64,000 nucleotides of DNA from CAYJBH01 sp964368625 (GCA_964368625.1 CAYJBH010000009.1:1-64000); one strand, 5' to 3'; positions 17,183 through 26,672 are shown, numbered from the stretch's first letter. The notes: generated by a model not told the origin, from the letters alone. Made by a program: numbers and translations.

Positions 17183-18919
17183 TTATTTGTTTTCTATTTT
17201 TTTGTTATATTTTTGCGTGAAATACAGCGTTAGCGATGAAATAATCATCAATACTACAATGTATACAAGGCTATTTGCCTCAATATTTGGATCAGAGCTT
17301 AACTCGGGAGAACGTAGCACTATTCCGAGAGGAACATTATTTACATTATATAAAAGTGCACTTACAGTATACTCTGATAATAATCCGTTAAATGTTATAG
17401 CACCAACCGATATGATAGTTGGAAATATAACCGGAAGAACAACCCTTCTAAATGTATAAAATGCTGAGGCTCCGAGGGAACGAGCTGCCTGCTCGTGAGA
17501 ATCGTTTATGAGAAACATTGACGCTCGAACAAGTCGCATAGACGCCGGTAGGCTAAACACGACGTATGCAGCCGGCAACAACCAAAAGCCTCCCAATAAT
17601 ATCTGGTTAAAAACAAGGGGTTGCTGTTGTGAATAGGTTGTGATCATACCTACCGCTAACAAGGTTGCCGGTAAAACCCAGGGTAGAAGCAACGTAAGTT
17701 CTAAAATTCTTGTGGCTTTCCCCGGGTGTTTTTTTATTGCAAAGGCTGAGGCAACACTAATAAACAATACAACTAAAACAGCTATAGCACTAAGTTGGAT
17801 ACTATTTATAAACGGTTTTAGTGTAACAGAATTGGTTAGAACTCGTATGTAGTTATCGAGAGAAAAGCTTTTGGGGAAGGTGTAGGTGTTTATGCTTTCA
17901 ACATCACCAAGCGAGATAACAACAAGTAACAGAACAGGTAAAAGATAAACTGCAGTTAAAAGATATGTAAGAAGATGAACTAATACGTTAAGAATAGGAT
18001 TTCGAATTTTAGTTTTTCTTAGCTTTGTTGGAACTTTAGATACCGATATATATGAGCTTCGTTTTTCTAACCAGTTCATTAATAATAGCAATGCAATACA
18101 GGTTATTGCAAGAATAAGGGATAGCAACGAGGAGAGATCATAGCTTCTAAGTCCATTAAGGTTAAGAATCATGCTACTTATCATATAAAAATTCTTCCCG
18201 CCGAGCATAGAGGGAGCCGCAAAGGAGTTTAATGAACCCAGGGTAAGCAATATAGTTGCAGTAAATATAGCTGGTTTAACAACGGGTATTGCAACCTTAA
18301 GGAACGCCGAAAAACTGCTTGCGCCAAGACTTTTTGCAGCCTCAATTGTTGAATAATCAACCCGCTTAAATGCAGACTTTACAAACAGGATATGAAAAGT
18401 TGTCATAGTAAAGGTGTGAACAAATAGAACTCCTGTAAAGCCGGTAAACCAGTTTTCATTAAATGCAGGATAAATGCTTTCTATAAATTTTGTGATTGTT
18501 CCGGTAGATGAATAAACATACTTATATCCGGTAACAACCGAAATGCTACTGTATATTAACGGTGTCATAAATATGAGTTCGGAAAAACGTGATCCTTTAA
18601 TTTCAAAATATTCTGTAACCATTATCTGAAAAAATCCTATTACCGAAACGGTTACAACTGTACAAATTGTCATTATATAGGTATTGGATAGAGCATTTCT
18701 TACCCTTGAAGATGATGCAAGCTTAGCGAAAGCATCAAAAGTGAATGCCCCATCACTAACAAAAGTGGTTGTAATAACGCTTATGATTGGAGCTATCATA
18801 AATGTAACGAGAAACCATCCAATTAAGGTAAAAACAACTGCGTTTTGCAAAATGCCAAGTTTTTTTCCTATGCCCATTGTTTTATTATTATGTATTTTCA
18901 CATTAACGTCCATTCGCAA
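17183..18919 (-). CDS. Iron/organophosphate-type ABC permease, duplicated (FbpB/AfuB-like)
   Basis: 578 aa with about 12 TM helices in two repeats. Each repeat has an EAA loop: SLGASSFSAFLKVAIP near 200 and SLGASAFYTFRRVVLP near 480. This double BPD_transp_1 layout is typical of FbpB/ThiP/AfuB permeases. It follows the ATPase gene by 57 bp. Start unclear: TTG at 18917-18919 or ATG at 18911-18913, neither with a clear ribosome-binding site. Confidence 0.85.
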   Translation of the reverse strand: MRMDVNVKIHNNKTMGIGKKLGILQNAVVFTLIGWFLVTFMIAPIISVITTTFVSDGAFTFDAFAKLASSSRVRNALSNTYIMTICTVVTVSVIGFFQIMVTEYFEIKGSRFSELIFMTPLIYSSISVVTGYKYVYSSTGTITKFIESIYPAFNENWFTGFTGVLFVHTFTMTTFHILFVKSAFKRVDYSTIEAAKSLGASSFSAFLKVAIPVVKPAIFTATILLTLGSLNSFAAPSMLGGKNFYMISSMILNLNGLRSYDLSSLLSLILAITCIALLLLMNWLEKRSSYISVSKVPTKLRKTKIRNPILNVLVHLLTYLLTAVYLLPVLLLVVISLGDVESINTYTFPKSFSLDNYIRVLTNSVTLKPFINSIQLSAIAVLVVLFISVASAFAIKKHPGKATRILELTLLLPWVLPATLLAVGMITTYSQQQPLVFNQILLGGFWLLPAAYVVFSLPASMRLVRASMFLINDSHEQAARSLGASAFYTFRRVVLPVIFPTIISVGAITFNGLLSEYTVSALLYNVNNVPLGIVLRSPELSSDPNIEANSLVYIVVLMIISSLTLYFTQKYNKKIENK

Positions 18920-18976
18920 GCCATGTTAATAAGAAACACGGTTAGCGTTTTCCTTTCTTTTTTAGTTATAATGATA

Positions 18977-19990
18977 CTAACCATGTAAAGCTAAAACATC
19001 ATCAAGGCATACCGAAACCGAAACCTTCTCACCTATTGAGAACTCAGTTTCACTCCCGAAGCTTAGGGCTGTGAGAGCAAACCCATCTTCGGTTCTTGCA
19101 ACCGTAACGGTATATGAACCAAGATACTCATAGCTTTCAATGGTAGCATTAGCATAATAATAATTGTCTTGTTTTATTATATCCTTATGAATATTAAGTT
19201 TATGGGGCCGAGAAAATAATTTTAGTTCATTGCTTGATGCTAAAATAGCTTTTAGCTCCTGCTCAGCCTTACCTTCAAAATAGTTTATGTCTCCAATAAA
19301 TCTTGCCACAAAGCTGTTATTAGGAGAGTTATAAACCTGCTTTGGTGTACCAACCTGCTCTACCTTTCCAACGTTAAATACTGCAATCCTGTCTGAAATA
19401 GCCATTGCTTCTTCCTGATCGTGTGTTACATAGATCGTGGTAATTCCAAATTTACGCTGAAGTGCGCGAATTTCCTCTCGGGTAGAAATACGTAGCTTTG
19501 CATCAAGGTTGGATAGAGGTTCGTCCATAAGGAGTATTTTTGGTTTTAGAACAAGCGCTCTAGCTATTGCTATACGCTGTTGCTGCCCTCCCGAGAGCTC
19601 TCCTATTTTTTTGTTTAGATGTTGAGTAATATCAGTTTTTTCAGCAATATCCGCTACCCTCTCGGCTATTTCATTCTTTTGAACCTTATGTGCCTTAAGG
19701 CCGAAAGCAATGTTCTCATAAACATTCATCGACGGAAAAAGAGCGTAGTTTTGAAAAACGAAACCGAGGCCACGTTCTTCCGGTAGAAGCCCGCCTAAAT
19801 CTTTATTATATGCGAAAATCGATCCGTTGGTAGGGTGCTCAAATCCGGCTATGGCCCTTAGCGTTGTAGTTTTTCCGCAACCGGATGGTCCAAGAAATGT
19901 GAAGAACTCGCCATCCTCTATTTTTAAGGAAAGATCTTCAACCGCAGTAAATTCGCCATATTTTATCTGCACGTTTTTTAATTCTATCAT
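18977..19990 (-). CDS. ABC transporter ATPase (FbpC/PotA/AfuC-type)
   Basis: 337 aa. Walker A GPSGCGKTT near 35, Q-loop FQNYALFPSM, signature LSGGQQQR near 135, Walker B ILLMDEPLSNLDAK, H-loop VTHDQEEA. The C-terminal about 100 residues are a TOBE-type regulatory domain. It energises the permease and lipoprotein encoded on either side. A 14-bp hairpin in the gap before it probably lowers its expression relative to the binding protein. Confidence 0.9.
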   Translation of the reverse strand: MIELKNVQIKYGEFTAVEDLSLKIEDGEFFTFLGPSGCGKTTTLRAIAGFEHPTNGSIFAYNKDLGGLLPEERGLGFVFQNYALFPSMNVYENIAFGLKAHKVQKNEIAERVADIAEKTDITQHLNKKIGELSGGQQQRIAIARALVLKPKILLMDEPLSNLDAKLRISTREEIRALQRKFGITTIYVTHDQEEAMAISDRIAVFNVGKVEQVGTPKQVYNSPNNSFVARFIGDINYFEGKAEQELKAILASSNELKLFSRPHKLNIHKDIIKQDNYYYANATIESYEYLGSYTVTVARTEDGFALTALSFGSETEFSIGEKVSVSVCLDDVLALHG

Positions 19991-20016
19991 TAGTTTATAC
20001 TTCCTTAATCAGTTAG

Positions 20017-20056
20017 TTTCCCGAATAATTAATTAACAAATAAATTATTCGGGAAA
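20017..20056 (-). other. Intercistronic hairpin between binding protein and ATPase
   Basis: Perfect 14-bp stem TTTCCCGAATAATT (20017-20030) / AATTATTCGGGAAA (20043-20056), 12-nt loop, no strong T run. The position just 3' of the binding-protein gene fits mRNA 3'-end protection or partial termination, giving excess binding protein. Confidence 0.75.
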
Positions 20057-20083
20057 CCTGTGTGTAATGTTAATATTCAGCTA

Positions 20084-21181
20084 TTAGGGAAGAATTTCAA
20101 GTTCGATTTTTTCAAGCCACTGATTTAAATTTGCGGCGCAAACTTCCCAGTCGATATCCTGTGCAGTAAACATTTCGGCATCTGCCTTTATTTCATCGTT
20201 ACATAGTGCGATAGCATCGGGATGAGCCGGAGCTTGTCCAAATTCATTTGCGTATGCACCCATTGTTTCAGGGTCGCCCCACCAATCGATAAACTGTTGT
20301 GCCTGCTCTTCCTGTTCTGTTCCGGCAACAATGGCAACTGCCTCTGCAACAACCGGTGTTCCATCTTCAGGAATAACATACTCTATTGGTGCTTCATTTA
20401 ATTCAGAATTCATCTCTGCGCCACCAAACCAATCAAGCTTAATTGGAAGCGTACCATCTTTGAATAGCAACCAACCATCTGTATCGGCGGGTAGCTGGTA
20501 GGAATTTGCAAGAACAGCACTGAGGTTATCCCAACCCTCCTGAGTTATCTCTGCGGAAGCTTCATCATAGTAAGGCCAGAGTAGTCCGATTAAATACATG
20601 CGGGTGGTTTGCCATGCAGTTTCGCCAACAAAGAACTGCTCTTTAAACTCAGGATTTGCAAGGTCGTTCCATGAAGTAGGTGGGGTTGAAACAAAATCAG
20701 GATTATATCCAATGATTATAGGTGTTTGCCAGAAACTATGGAACATTGCGTCCTTATCCTTATAAACCTCGGGTAGTCCCTGAGCCCAGGAAGGAGTATA
20801 TGAGGTGAAAAGTCCTTCAGCTTTTAGCTGATACATAAATGGCTGTGTTAATCCAAGCACAACATCAGCTTGCGGATTGCTTTTTTCAGCTATTAGACGA
20901 TCGGTAAGCTCGCCACCGCCGGCATTAAGTAGTTCGATATCGAACCCAAGTGCTGCCTCTGCCTGCTCGATAATCCATGGGCCACGCTCGGCATCACCCT
21001 GAGGGGTGTACACTATAAGTGGTTCAGATGAGGTTTCCTCATTAGCGGGAGTCTCTTCTGCGGTTGATGCAGGTGCTGTTGAATCTGTTGTCTGTGCAGT
21101 GCTAGCGGGAGCAGATGAACATGCAGAACATAGTAACGTGATTGCTAAGATAAGTGCTAGAGAGAACTTGCTTCTTTTCAT
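20084..21181 (-). CDS. ABC solute-binding lipoprotein (FbpA/AfuA/PhnS-like)
   Basis: 365 aa. Lipoprotein signal with lipobox LCSAC (Cys21), an Ser/Thr/Ala/Glu-rich linker, then a family 1/6 binding domain starting LIVYTPQGDAERGP and a QADVVLGLTQ block. This family contains Fe3+, aminoethylphosphonate and sugar-phosphate binders. With an isomerase-like and a phosphatase gene in the operon, a phosphorylated organic compound is a more likely ligand than iron (inference). AGGAG lies 8 nt before the ATG. First gene of the operon, with a strong promoter containing a LacI-type operator. Confidence 0.85.
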   Translation of the reverse strand: MKRSKFSLALILAITLLCSACSSAPASTAQTTDSTAPASTAEETPANEETSSEPLIVYTPQGDAERGPWIIEQAEAALGFDIELLNAGGGELTDRLIAEKSNPQADVVLGLTQPFMYQLKAEGLFTSYTPSWAQGLPEVYKDKDAMFHSFWQTPIIIGYNPDFVSTPPTSWNDLANPEFKEQFFVGETAWQTTRMYLIGLLWPYYDEASAEITQEGWDNLSAVLANSYQLPADTDGWLLFKDGTLPIKLDWFGGAEMNSELNEAPIEYVIPEDGTPVVAEAVAIVAGTEQEEQAQQFIDWWGDPETMGAYANEFGQAPAHPDAIALCNDEIKADAEMFTAQDIDWEVCAANLNQWLEKIELEILP

Positions 21182-21225
21182 ACCTTTTCTCCTGTTAATT
21201 AGTTAAATAACTTTATCGTGATTTT

Positions 21226-21254
21226 ATTATATTAATTATTTACTAAATAGTCAA
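21226..21254 (-). promoter_or_regulatory. Promoter of the importer operon with operator in the spacer
   Basis: Minus strand: -35 TTGACT (21249-21254), 17-bp spacer, -10 TATAAT (21226-21231). The 11-bp palindrome ATTTAGTAAAT occupies 21238-21248, inside the spacer, so a bound repressor would exclude RNA polymerase. Confidence 0.85.
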
Positions 21255-21402
21255 CACAAAAATTATTTTTTTACTCAAAATTTACTATATCTTTACATTT
21301 GTTGCAGTTTTTTGAGAGGCTAATTATCCTGTTAAGAATAATTAATTTTACTAATTTATTAAATTATGGTTGCTTATTAGCACTATAATGTGGTAAAATG
21401 AT

Positions 21403-21422
21403 ATTTAGTAAATTTAGTAAAT
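21403..21422 (+). promoter_or_regulatory. Two overlapping operators before the LacI gene
   Basis: Two further copies of ATTTAGTAAAT (21403-21413 and 21412-21422) overlap by two bases, between a TAAAAT -10-like box (21394-21399) and the ribosome-binding site of the regulator. This fits autoregulation by the adjacent LacI-family protein. Confidence 0.8.
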
Positions 21423-21441
21423 TTTAAAGGAGTTTAGCCAG

Positions 21442-22452
21442 ATGGTAAAGGTTAAAGATATAGCACAGGCTCTTAATCTATCACAGGCTACTGTTTCGCG
21501 TGCACTGAGAAACGATGAAACATTATCTATTGCGCCTTCAACTCGTGCGGCAATTCTTTCTACTGCTCAACATATGGGCTATGTTGCTAAAGAGAAGGCA
21601 GATAAGAAAAAGTCGTTTAGAATATTGGTAATTCACAAGCAGCAAACATTTAGAAATCAGATTGATTCATCCTACTATTTTTCGGTTAGGGCCGGTATTG
21701 AAAGTGCTTGTTCCAAGAAAGGCATAGCCTGTTCTTTTGTTGCAATTGAAAATATAGATGGTCCTCTTGAGAGACCCAGCGGAGTTATAATTGTTGGTAA
21801 CTATCTTAAGGAACAGTATGATAAACTACAATCAATACTACCGGATATTCCTGTTTCGGTAGTAGGTATTACGGCATATTGGAACGACAACTACGACCAT
21901 ATCACCTTTTCAAATAAGGAGTCGGTTAGATTGGCACTTGAACATTTGTTTCTAAATGGGCATAGCGATATAGCCTATCTTGGGGTGGAGGAGCTTCCCG
22001 GCTCTGAGGAATTTGGTTCTCGTAAGTTAACCTATATTGAGCTTATGCAGGAGAAAGGGACGTATAACCCTAAACGATTATTAACGAGCGATCATGGGAG
22101 GGATAGGGTAGAGCAGGGATACAATCTTGCTAAAAAAATGTTAAAGGAATCATCTTTACCTACTGCCGTTTTTTGTGCTAACGACCCCGTTGCACTTGGA
22201 GTAATTAAGGCATTTTGGGAGGCAGGACTTAGAGTGCCTTTGGATATATCAATTGTATCACACGATGGCTGCTTCCCGGTAGAAATTACTACACCTCCGC
22301 TAACTACCATAGACGTTCATCCCCACGAACTTGGTATTGAGGCAGTTCATTTTTTAGATCACCGCATGAAGAATAATGTTAAATATTCGAGAACACTCTG
22401 CTTAAGGCCTTCTCGAATAGAAAGGGACAGCGTTAAAAAAATCGATAAATAA
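21442..22452 (+). CDS. LacI-family transcriptional regulator
   Basis: 336 aa. N-terminal LacI HTH (KVKDIAQALNLSQATVSRAL, residues 3-22) and hinge, then a periplasmic-binding-protein-like effector domain with VIIVGNY, SVVGI, AYLGVEELPG and VFCANDPVALG blocks. It is transcribed away from the importer operon. The shared region holds three identical 11-bp palindromes, one in the operon promoter and two in its own, so it most likely represses both. The effector is unknown. AAAGGAG stands before the ATG, and a terminator follows directly. Confidence 0.92.
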   Translation: MVKVKDIAQALNLSQATVSRALRNDETLSIAPSTRAAILSTAQHMGYVAKEKADKKKSFRILVIHKQQTFRNQIDSSYYFSVRAGIESACSKKGIACSFVAIENIDGPLERPSGVIIVGNYLKEQYDKLQSILPDIPVSVVGITAYWNDNYDHITFSNKESVRLALEHLFLNGHSDIAYLGVEELPGSEEFGSRKLTYIELMQEKGTYNPKRLLTSDHGRDRVEQGYNLAKKMLKESSLPTAVFCANDPVALGVIKAFWEAGLRVPLDISIVSHDGCFPVEITTPPLTTIDVHPHELGIEAVHFLDHRMKNNVKYSRTLCLRPSRIERDSVKKIDK

Positions 22453-22463
22453 TGTAAGTATAG

Positions 22464-22505
22464 AAAAAACGTCGTGAACTAAAGCATAGTTCACGGCGTT
22501 TTTTA
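22464..22505. terminator. Bidirectional rho-independent terminator
   Basis: A run, stem ACG-CGTGAACTA / TAGTTCACG-CGT with one mismatch, T run. It separates the LacI gene from the sulfatase gene converging on the minus strand. Confidence 0.9.
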
Positions 22506-22514
22506 TTAGTAGAG

Positions 22515-23990
22515 TTACTCCTGACCAGGCCTAAAACGACTGTTTTCTTTGCGCGGAACCGTGTCGCAGGTTTCTACCATAAAGTAAAGTACACGGTTTT
22601 TTAGCCGCTCTATCTCCTGTTTATATTTTGGAGAGTCTATTAGGTTAATCGTCTCGCCGGGATCATTTACCATGTCGTAAAATTCATCATTTTCGTATAA
22701 CCGATAAACATATTTATATTCCTTGGTGCGGCACATTACCGCTTTGGTGTGTTCAGGACCTTCCTGCATCTGGGTTGCTACCTTTGGGTAGTAAAGCCCC
22801 GACGGTTCAACAAATCGAGGATCAGCACTTTCCATGCACTGTATCTCACCATGCCTTCTGCCTCCTTCGCAAAAAACAGCGTCTCGGTGGTGTTGTTTTC
22901 CGGCAACACAGTCGGCAAGGCTTACACCAAAATGGTCATAATCCAGCTCAATTCCGGCATAGTCGCATACGGTTGGAACAATATCAACAAGTTCAACAAG
23001 TGCTTCATTAATTCCGGGTTTAACTTTTCTGTTTTTTGGAGGCTTTATCATTAATGGAACCCTGCTTAAACAGTCGGTAAAAACATTTTGGGCCTTTTCT
23101 ACCAGGCCATACTGTCCGGTAAAGTCTCCATGGTCGCTAAAGAAGAATACTGCACTATCGTCGTACATTTCTTTTTCCTTTAGCTTTTCCATTATAATAC
23201 CGAACTGCGCATCGGTGCGGGCACACATTGCGAGGTAAACCGCCTGAATTTCTATCCATTTTTCTTCCGACATTCCCTGCAACCGCTGTCGTTCATAGAT
23301 TCCTTTTATCATGGAAGGAACATTCTCCCAGTTCTTAAAGGCCGGTATCGGCATGTCGATAAGTGATCTATCAATCATGCTATACCACGGGTCCTCTACA
23401 CCATAAGGAGGGTGTGGGAAATTTAATGGTAGATAGAGGCAAAAAGGCTTTTCCTCATCGTAGTTTTCTAAAAATCTAACAACACCGTCGGTAACTGACC
23501 AGTCGGTACAGTAGTATCTATCGCCTACCGTGGGCTTTAGTTTACCTGCTAAAAATGAGTAGTAATCATCGTCTTGGCTAGAACTTCTCCAGCTTTGATC
23601 TCCATGTGTATTAGAAACGGGATGATCCTTTTCAATGTGAAGTTCATCGCAGTATCGCTCAAGCGAGTTTTCGCCGGGTATTAAATCATCTTTACCACCC
23701 CAAAAAATGTGGTATCCCTCTTTTTTAAGATACTCTAAAAGAACCGGCTCGTAGTACTCCATCATGTTTGTGAGGGTTCTGTGCCCGTTAACATGTGGGT
23801 AGTGGCCGCTCATAAAGCTACAACGACTTGGGGTACATATAGTATTCTGGCAGTAGGCAGAATTAAAAGAGGCAGACTCCTGCAAAAATGCATCAAAATT
23901 TGGAGTGATTGCCGCCTTGTTTCCCATATGTGCAAGTGCATCGCCACGATATGTATCCGGAACAAAAAGAATAATATTAGGCTTTTTCAT
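22515..23990 (-). CDS. Type I sulfatase / phosphonate-monoester-hydrolase-like, Cys-type
   Basis: 491 aa, no signal peptide. Signature NTICTPSRCSFMSGHYP gives Cys52 as formylglycine precursor. The N-terminal metal block is FVPDTYRGD (D12, T13) rather than the DD of the other two sulfatases; this is nearer to the choline-sulfatase/PMH branch. Other blocks are FWGGKDD, PFCLYLPLNFPHPP and FFSDHGDFTGQYG. It is the last gene of the Lpl-type importer operon, 49 bp after the binding protein, so it probably removes sulfate (or a phosphonate/phosphate ester) from the imported sugar inside the cell. Confidence 0.85.
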   Translation of the reverse strand: MKKPNIILFVPDTYRGDALAHMGNKAAITPNFDAFLQESASFNSAYCQNTICTPSRCSFMSGHYPHVNGHRTLTNMMEYYEPVLLEYLKKEGYHIFWGGKDDLIPGENSLERYCDELHIEKDHPVSNTHGDQSWRSSSQDDDYYSFLAGKLKPTVGDRYYCTDWSVTDGVVRFLENYDEEKPFCLYLPLNFPHPPYGVEDPWYSMIDRSLIDMPIPAFKNWENVPSMIKGIYERQRLQGMSEEKWIEIQAVYLAMCARTDAQFGIIMEKLKEKEMYDDSAVFFFSDHGDFTGQYGLVEKAQNVFTDCLSRVPLMIKPPKNRKVKPGINEALVELVDIVPTVCDYAGIELDYDHFGVSLADCVAGKQHHRDAVFCEGGRRHGEIQCMESADPRFVEPSGLYYPKVATQMQEGPEHTKAVMCRTKEYKYVYRLYENDEFYDMVNDPGETINLIDSPKYKQEIERLKNRVLYFMVETCDTVPRKENSRFRPGQE

Positions 23991-24039
23991 TTTTCCTCCA
24001 AAACTTTAAGGGGGACATGCCCCCATAAAGTAATAATTA

Positions 24040-25635
24040 TTATTGTAATCCTTCGTTAAGCTCTGCTATAATTTCATCTGCGGTTGGTTGCATTTCGGCA
24101 AGCCAGCTGTTATAGTCGCTTTCAATGTCGTCGGAGTTAAGTATCAGTTCAATAACCTTCTCACGGTAGTCGTTAACAAGGTTGTATTTATCCTTTGTAG
24201 GTGCACTGAAAGCACGGATTTCACGCTCTAACGGTATAACCTCTGCCTGCTCGCTCTGCATGTATTCAACAACTTCCTGACCTAAAATTTGTGCATCTTC
24301 GGGAAGAGTGGGCATGGAGTAGTTAGCTGCCTCGGTAATCTGGAACATGTTTAACAAACGATCGCTTTCCGGCTCGTAAGGAGAGATGTATACACCGTTT
24401 TCATCCTTCTCCCAAAGTATCTCATATTCATCGCCATTTTTGTTGTAGTCGACACCTTCAAGGCCGTAAGTTCTAAGCTCTAAGCCCTCGGGAGAGTTTA
24501 ACCAATCGTGCATTGCAAGGAAACGATGCATTTCTTCATCCTCTATTGTAGAGCTGAAGGATATTGTTCCCCAGAATTCTGTTGTTTCAATAACCGGATA
24601 TGTTCCCTCGTCGGATACTATTTTCATAACGCCGATTGCATCATTAACATTGATATCCGGATTTGCCTGTTTAAATCCATCTATAGTTGTAACAACATTG
24701 TTGGAGAATAGGTTGTGGTATAATATACCAACCTGTCCTGCTTGGAATTTGCTTGGACCATCGAAGTTTTGGGCTAATGCTTGCTCACGCCAGAATACAT
24801 TTTCATCGTATAATTCTTTTGCCGCCATAATACCTTCAAGTGATTCAGGTAGGGATGCGCCCCATACATAACCGTCGTCGCTAGCGGTAAAATTAGCCAT
24901 GGTTGGGTTAAATCTTGCTACGATGGTGTTAACAGGATATGCCCAACCGATTGCTGCCATACCTATGGTGTTGCCAGCACCGTTACCACCCGGATCCTGC
25001 TCGGAGAAAGCTTTTGCAAGCTCAATCATCTCTTCCCAGGTGTATTCATCTTGATACATTCCAAGTTGTTCTGCCCAGTCTTTGCGGTAGATATACATCT
25101 CAGGACCGGAAAAATTCATCTCTTCTAGTCCGCGACCACCAAGGTAGAAGTAATCCTTGCCGTCTACCTGTAGATATTCGTAAGAAGGAATAGTATCTTT
25201 TATTGCTTGAAGGTTTGGATAACTCTCAAGGCTTGGGAATTCTTTTAGTACTCCGCCTTCAGCCCACTGCTTTAGTTCGGAAAATAAATTAAGGTCCATG
25301 TCGGTCCACATGATATCCGGCATGTCTCCACCGGCAACCCAAATTCTTGTTTTTTCCTTAACATCATTAAGGCTACAGGCAACAAGATCGAAATCAACGT
25401 TAAACATTTCTTTAACATAATCGTATCGTGGATCAATATCCTGTTTCTCGGTGAAGATAACATTTAAGTTTAATGTAACTTTTTCACTAAAATCATCGGT
25501 AGCTGCTTGTTCTGTTTCGCCTGATTCTCCTGTTGGTGGTGTTTCTGTTTCCGGCTCAGAGCTACAGGCAGCCAGTGTACCGGCCAGCAGGGTTATTGCC
25601 ATTAATATTGATAGCAACTTCTTTACCTTTTTCAT
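24040..25635 (-). CDS. Carbohydrate ABC solute-binding lipoprotein (LplA/LipO-like)
   Basis: 531 aa. Lipoprotein signal with lipobox LAAC (Cys24), Glu/Thr-rich linker, large family 1-type binding domain with GGDMPDIMW near 105 and YRKDWAEQLGM near 195. Proteins of this size travel with LplB and LplC permeases and bind oligosaccharides. Here it is third in the operon, after both permeases, with a hairpin just upstream. AGGAGG-type ribosome-binding site. Confidence 0.87.
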   Translation of the reverse strand: MKKVKKLLSILMAITLLAGTLAACSSEPETETPPTGESGETEQAATDDFSEKVTLNLNVIFTEKQDIDPRYDYVKEMFNVDFDLVACSLNDVKEKTRIWVAGGDMPDIMWTDMDLNLFSELKQWAEGGVLKEFPSLESYPNLQAIKDTIPSYEYLQVDGKDYFYLGGRGLEEMNFSGPEMYIYRKDWAEQLGMYQDEYTWEEMIELAKAFSEQDPGGNGAGNTIGMAAIGWAYPVNTIVARFNPTMANFTASDDGYVWGASLPESLEGIMAAKELYDENVFWREQALAQNFDGPSKFQAGQVGILYHNLFSNNVVTTIDGFKQANPDINVNDAIGVMKIVSDEGTYPVIETTEFWGTISFSSTIEDEEMHRFLAMHDWLNSPEGLELRTYGLEGVDYNKNGDEYEILWEKDENGVYISPYEPESDRLLNMFQITEAANYSMPTLPEDAQILGQEVVEYMQSEQAEVIPLEREIRAFSAPTKDKYNLVNDYREKVIELILNSDDIESDYNSWLAEMQPTADEIIAELNEGLQ

Positions 25636-25715
25636 TTTTCCTCCTAAAGTTAGTTTTCTGTGGCGGTAGCCGTCCGCTTTTTTAGAACGGTGCAGTTGGC
25701 GAGCTGCCCGATATT

Positions 25716-25741
25716 TTAATGGGTAAAAAAGTACCCGTTAA
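25716..25741 (-). other. Intercistronic hairpin
   Basis: TTAATGGGTA (25716-25725) / TACCCGTTAA (25732-25741), 10 pairs counting one G-U, 6-nt loop. It lies between the permease stop and the binding-protein start on the minus strand. A second short stem, GCAG/CTGC, sits at 25693-25706. Confidence 0.65.
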
Positions 25742-25751
25742 AAACTATAAG

Positions 25752-26621
25752 CTATTCCTTAACTGCACCAACCACAAGGCCGGATATAAAATAGCGCTGT
25801 AGGAATGGGTAAACAAGCATAATTGGCAACATACTAACCACCGTGCTTGCCATCTTAACTCCCTCGCCAAAAGGTTGGGTAAGTGCCGAGGCACTGCCCT
25901 CCGAGAGGGTACTTGCCTCCTGAATTATATTTCTTAAAACCAGCTGTAACGGCTGTTTTTCGACCGATCTGATAAAGAGCATACCGTTCCACCACTCATT
26001 CCATCTATCAACCGAGTAGTATAGTGTAAACGTTGCAAGAATTGGAAGTGAGAGCGGTAGTATAATTCTAAAAAGTATTAACATCTCATTTGCGCCATCA
26101 ATTCTTGCAGATTCTTCAAGTGATTTGGGAAGACTTTCAAAACTCTTTCTGATAACTACCATGTAAGCAAAGGTAATGCCTGTTGGCAAAATCATGGAAA
26201 AGATGTTGTCCATTAAATTTAAATCTCTTATCAAGAGATAATATGGTATAAGGCCGCCGGAAAAATATACTGTAAATACTATGAGGTAATTTATTACCTT
26301 TTTACCCGGAAACTCTTTTGTTAATATATAGGCGCAAAGTACAGTTAGCAGCATGTTGTATGCGACGCCAATTATAGTTATAAGCAGGGTTACTCCCATA
26401 CCGCTGAAGATTATACCTGAATCAAATATATATCGATATGATTCAAAGGTGATTTCTTGAGGATACAACAGGAATGGGTTTCGTATATATTCAGATTGTG
26501 TAATAAGTGAAATAAGCACCGAGTTGTAGAATGGGTATAAAATTAGCAACATAAATGCACTTAATATTACTACAAGGACATAGTCGACAATCTTCGGACT
26601 GTTTAGTTTTTTTGTTTTCAT
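25752..26621 (-). CDS. Carbohydrate ABC permease (LplC/YtcP-like)
   Basis: 289 aa, six TM helices. The EAA-type loop ESARIDGANEMLILFRIILPLSLP (about 170-193, read in parts) and a C-terminus LQRYFISGLVVGAVKE are typical of LplC/YtcP. It is preceded by AGGAG and the LplB-like gene 51 bp upstream. Confidence 0.9.
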   Translation of the reverse strand: MKTKKLNSPKIVDYVLVVILSAFMLLILYPFYNSVLISLITQSEYIRNPFLLYPQEITFESYRYIFDSGIIFSGMGVTLLITIIGVAYNMLLTVLCAYILTKEFPGKKVINYLIVFTVYFSGGLIPYYLLIRDLNLMDNIFSMILPTGITFAYMVVIRKSFESLPKSLEESARIDGANEMLILFRIILPLSLPILATFTLYYSVDRWNEWWNGMLFIRSVEKQPLQLVLRNIIQEASTLSEGSASALTQPFGEGVKMASTVVSMLPIMLVYPFLQRYFISGLVVGAVKE

Positions 26622-26672
26622 AAAAATAACGCTCCTAATATGTAGATAAGCAACAACAATATCGCCAGATAA

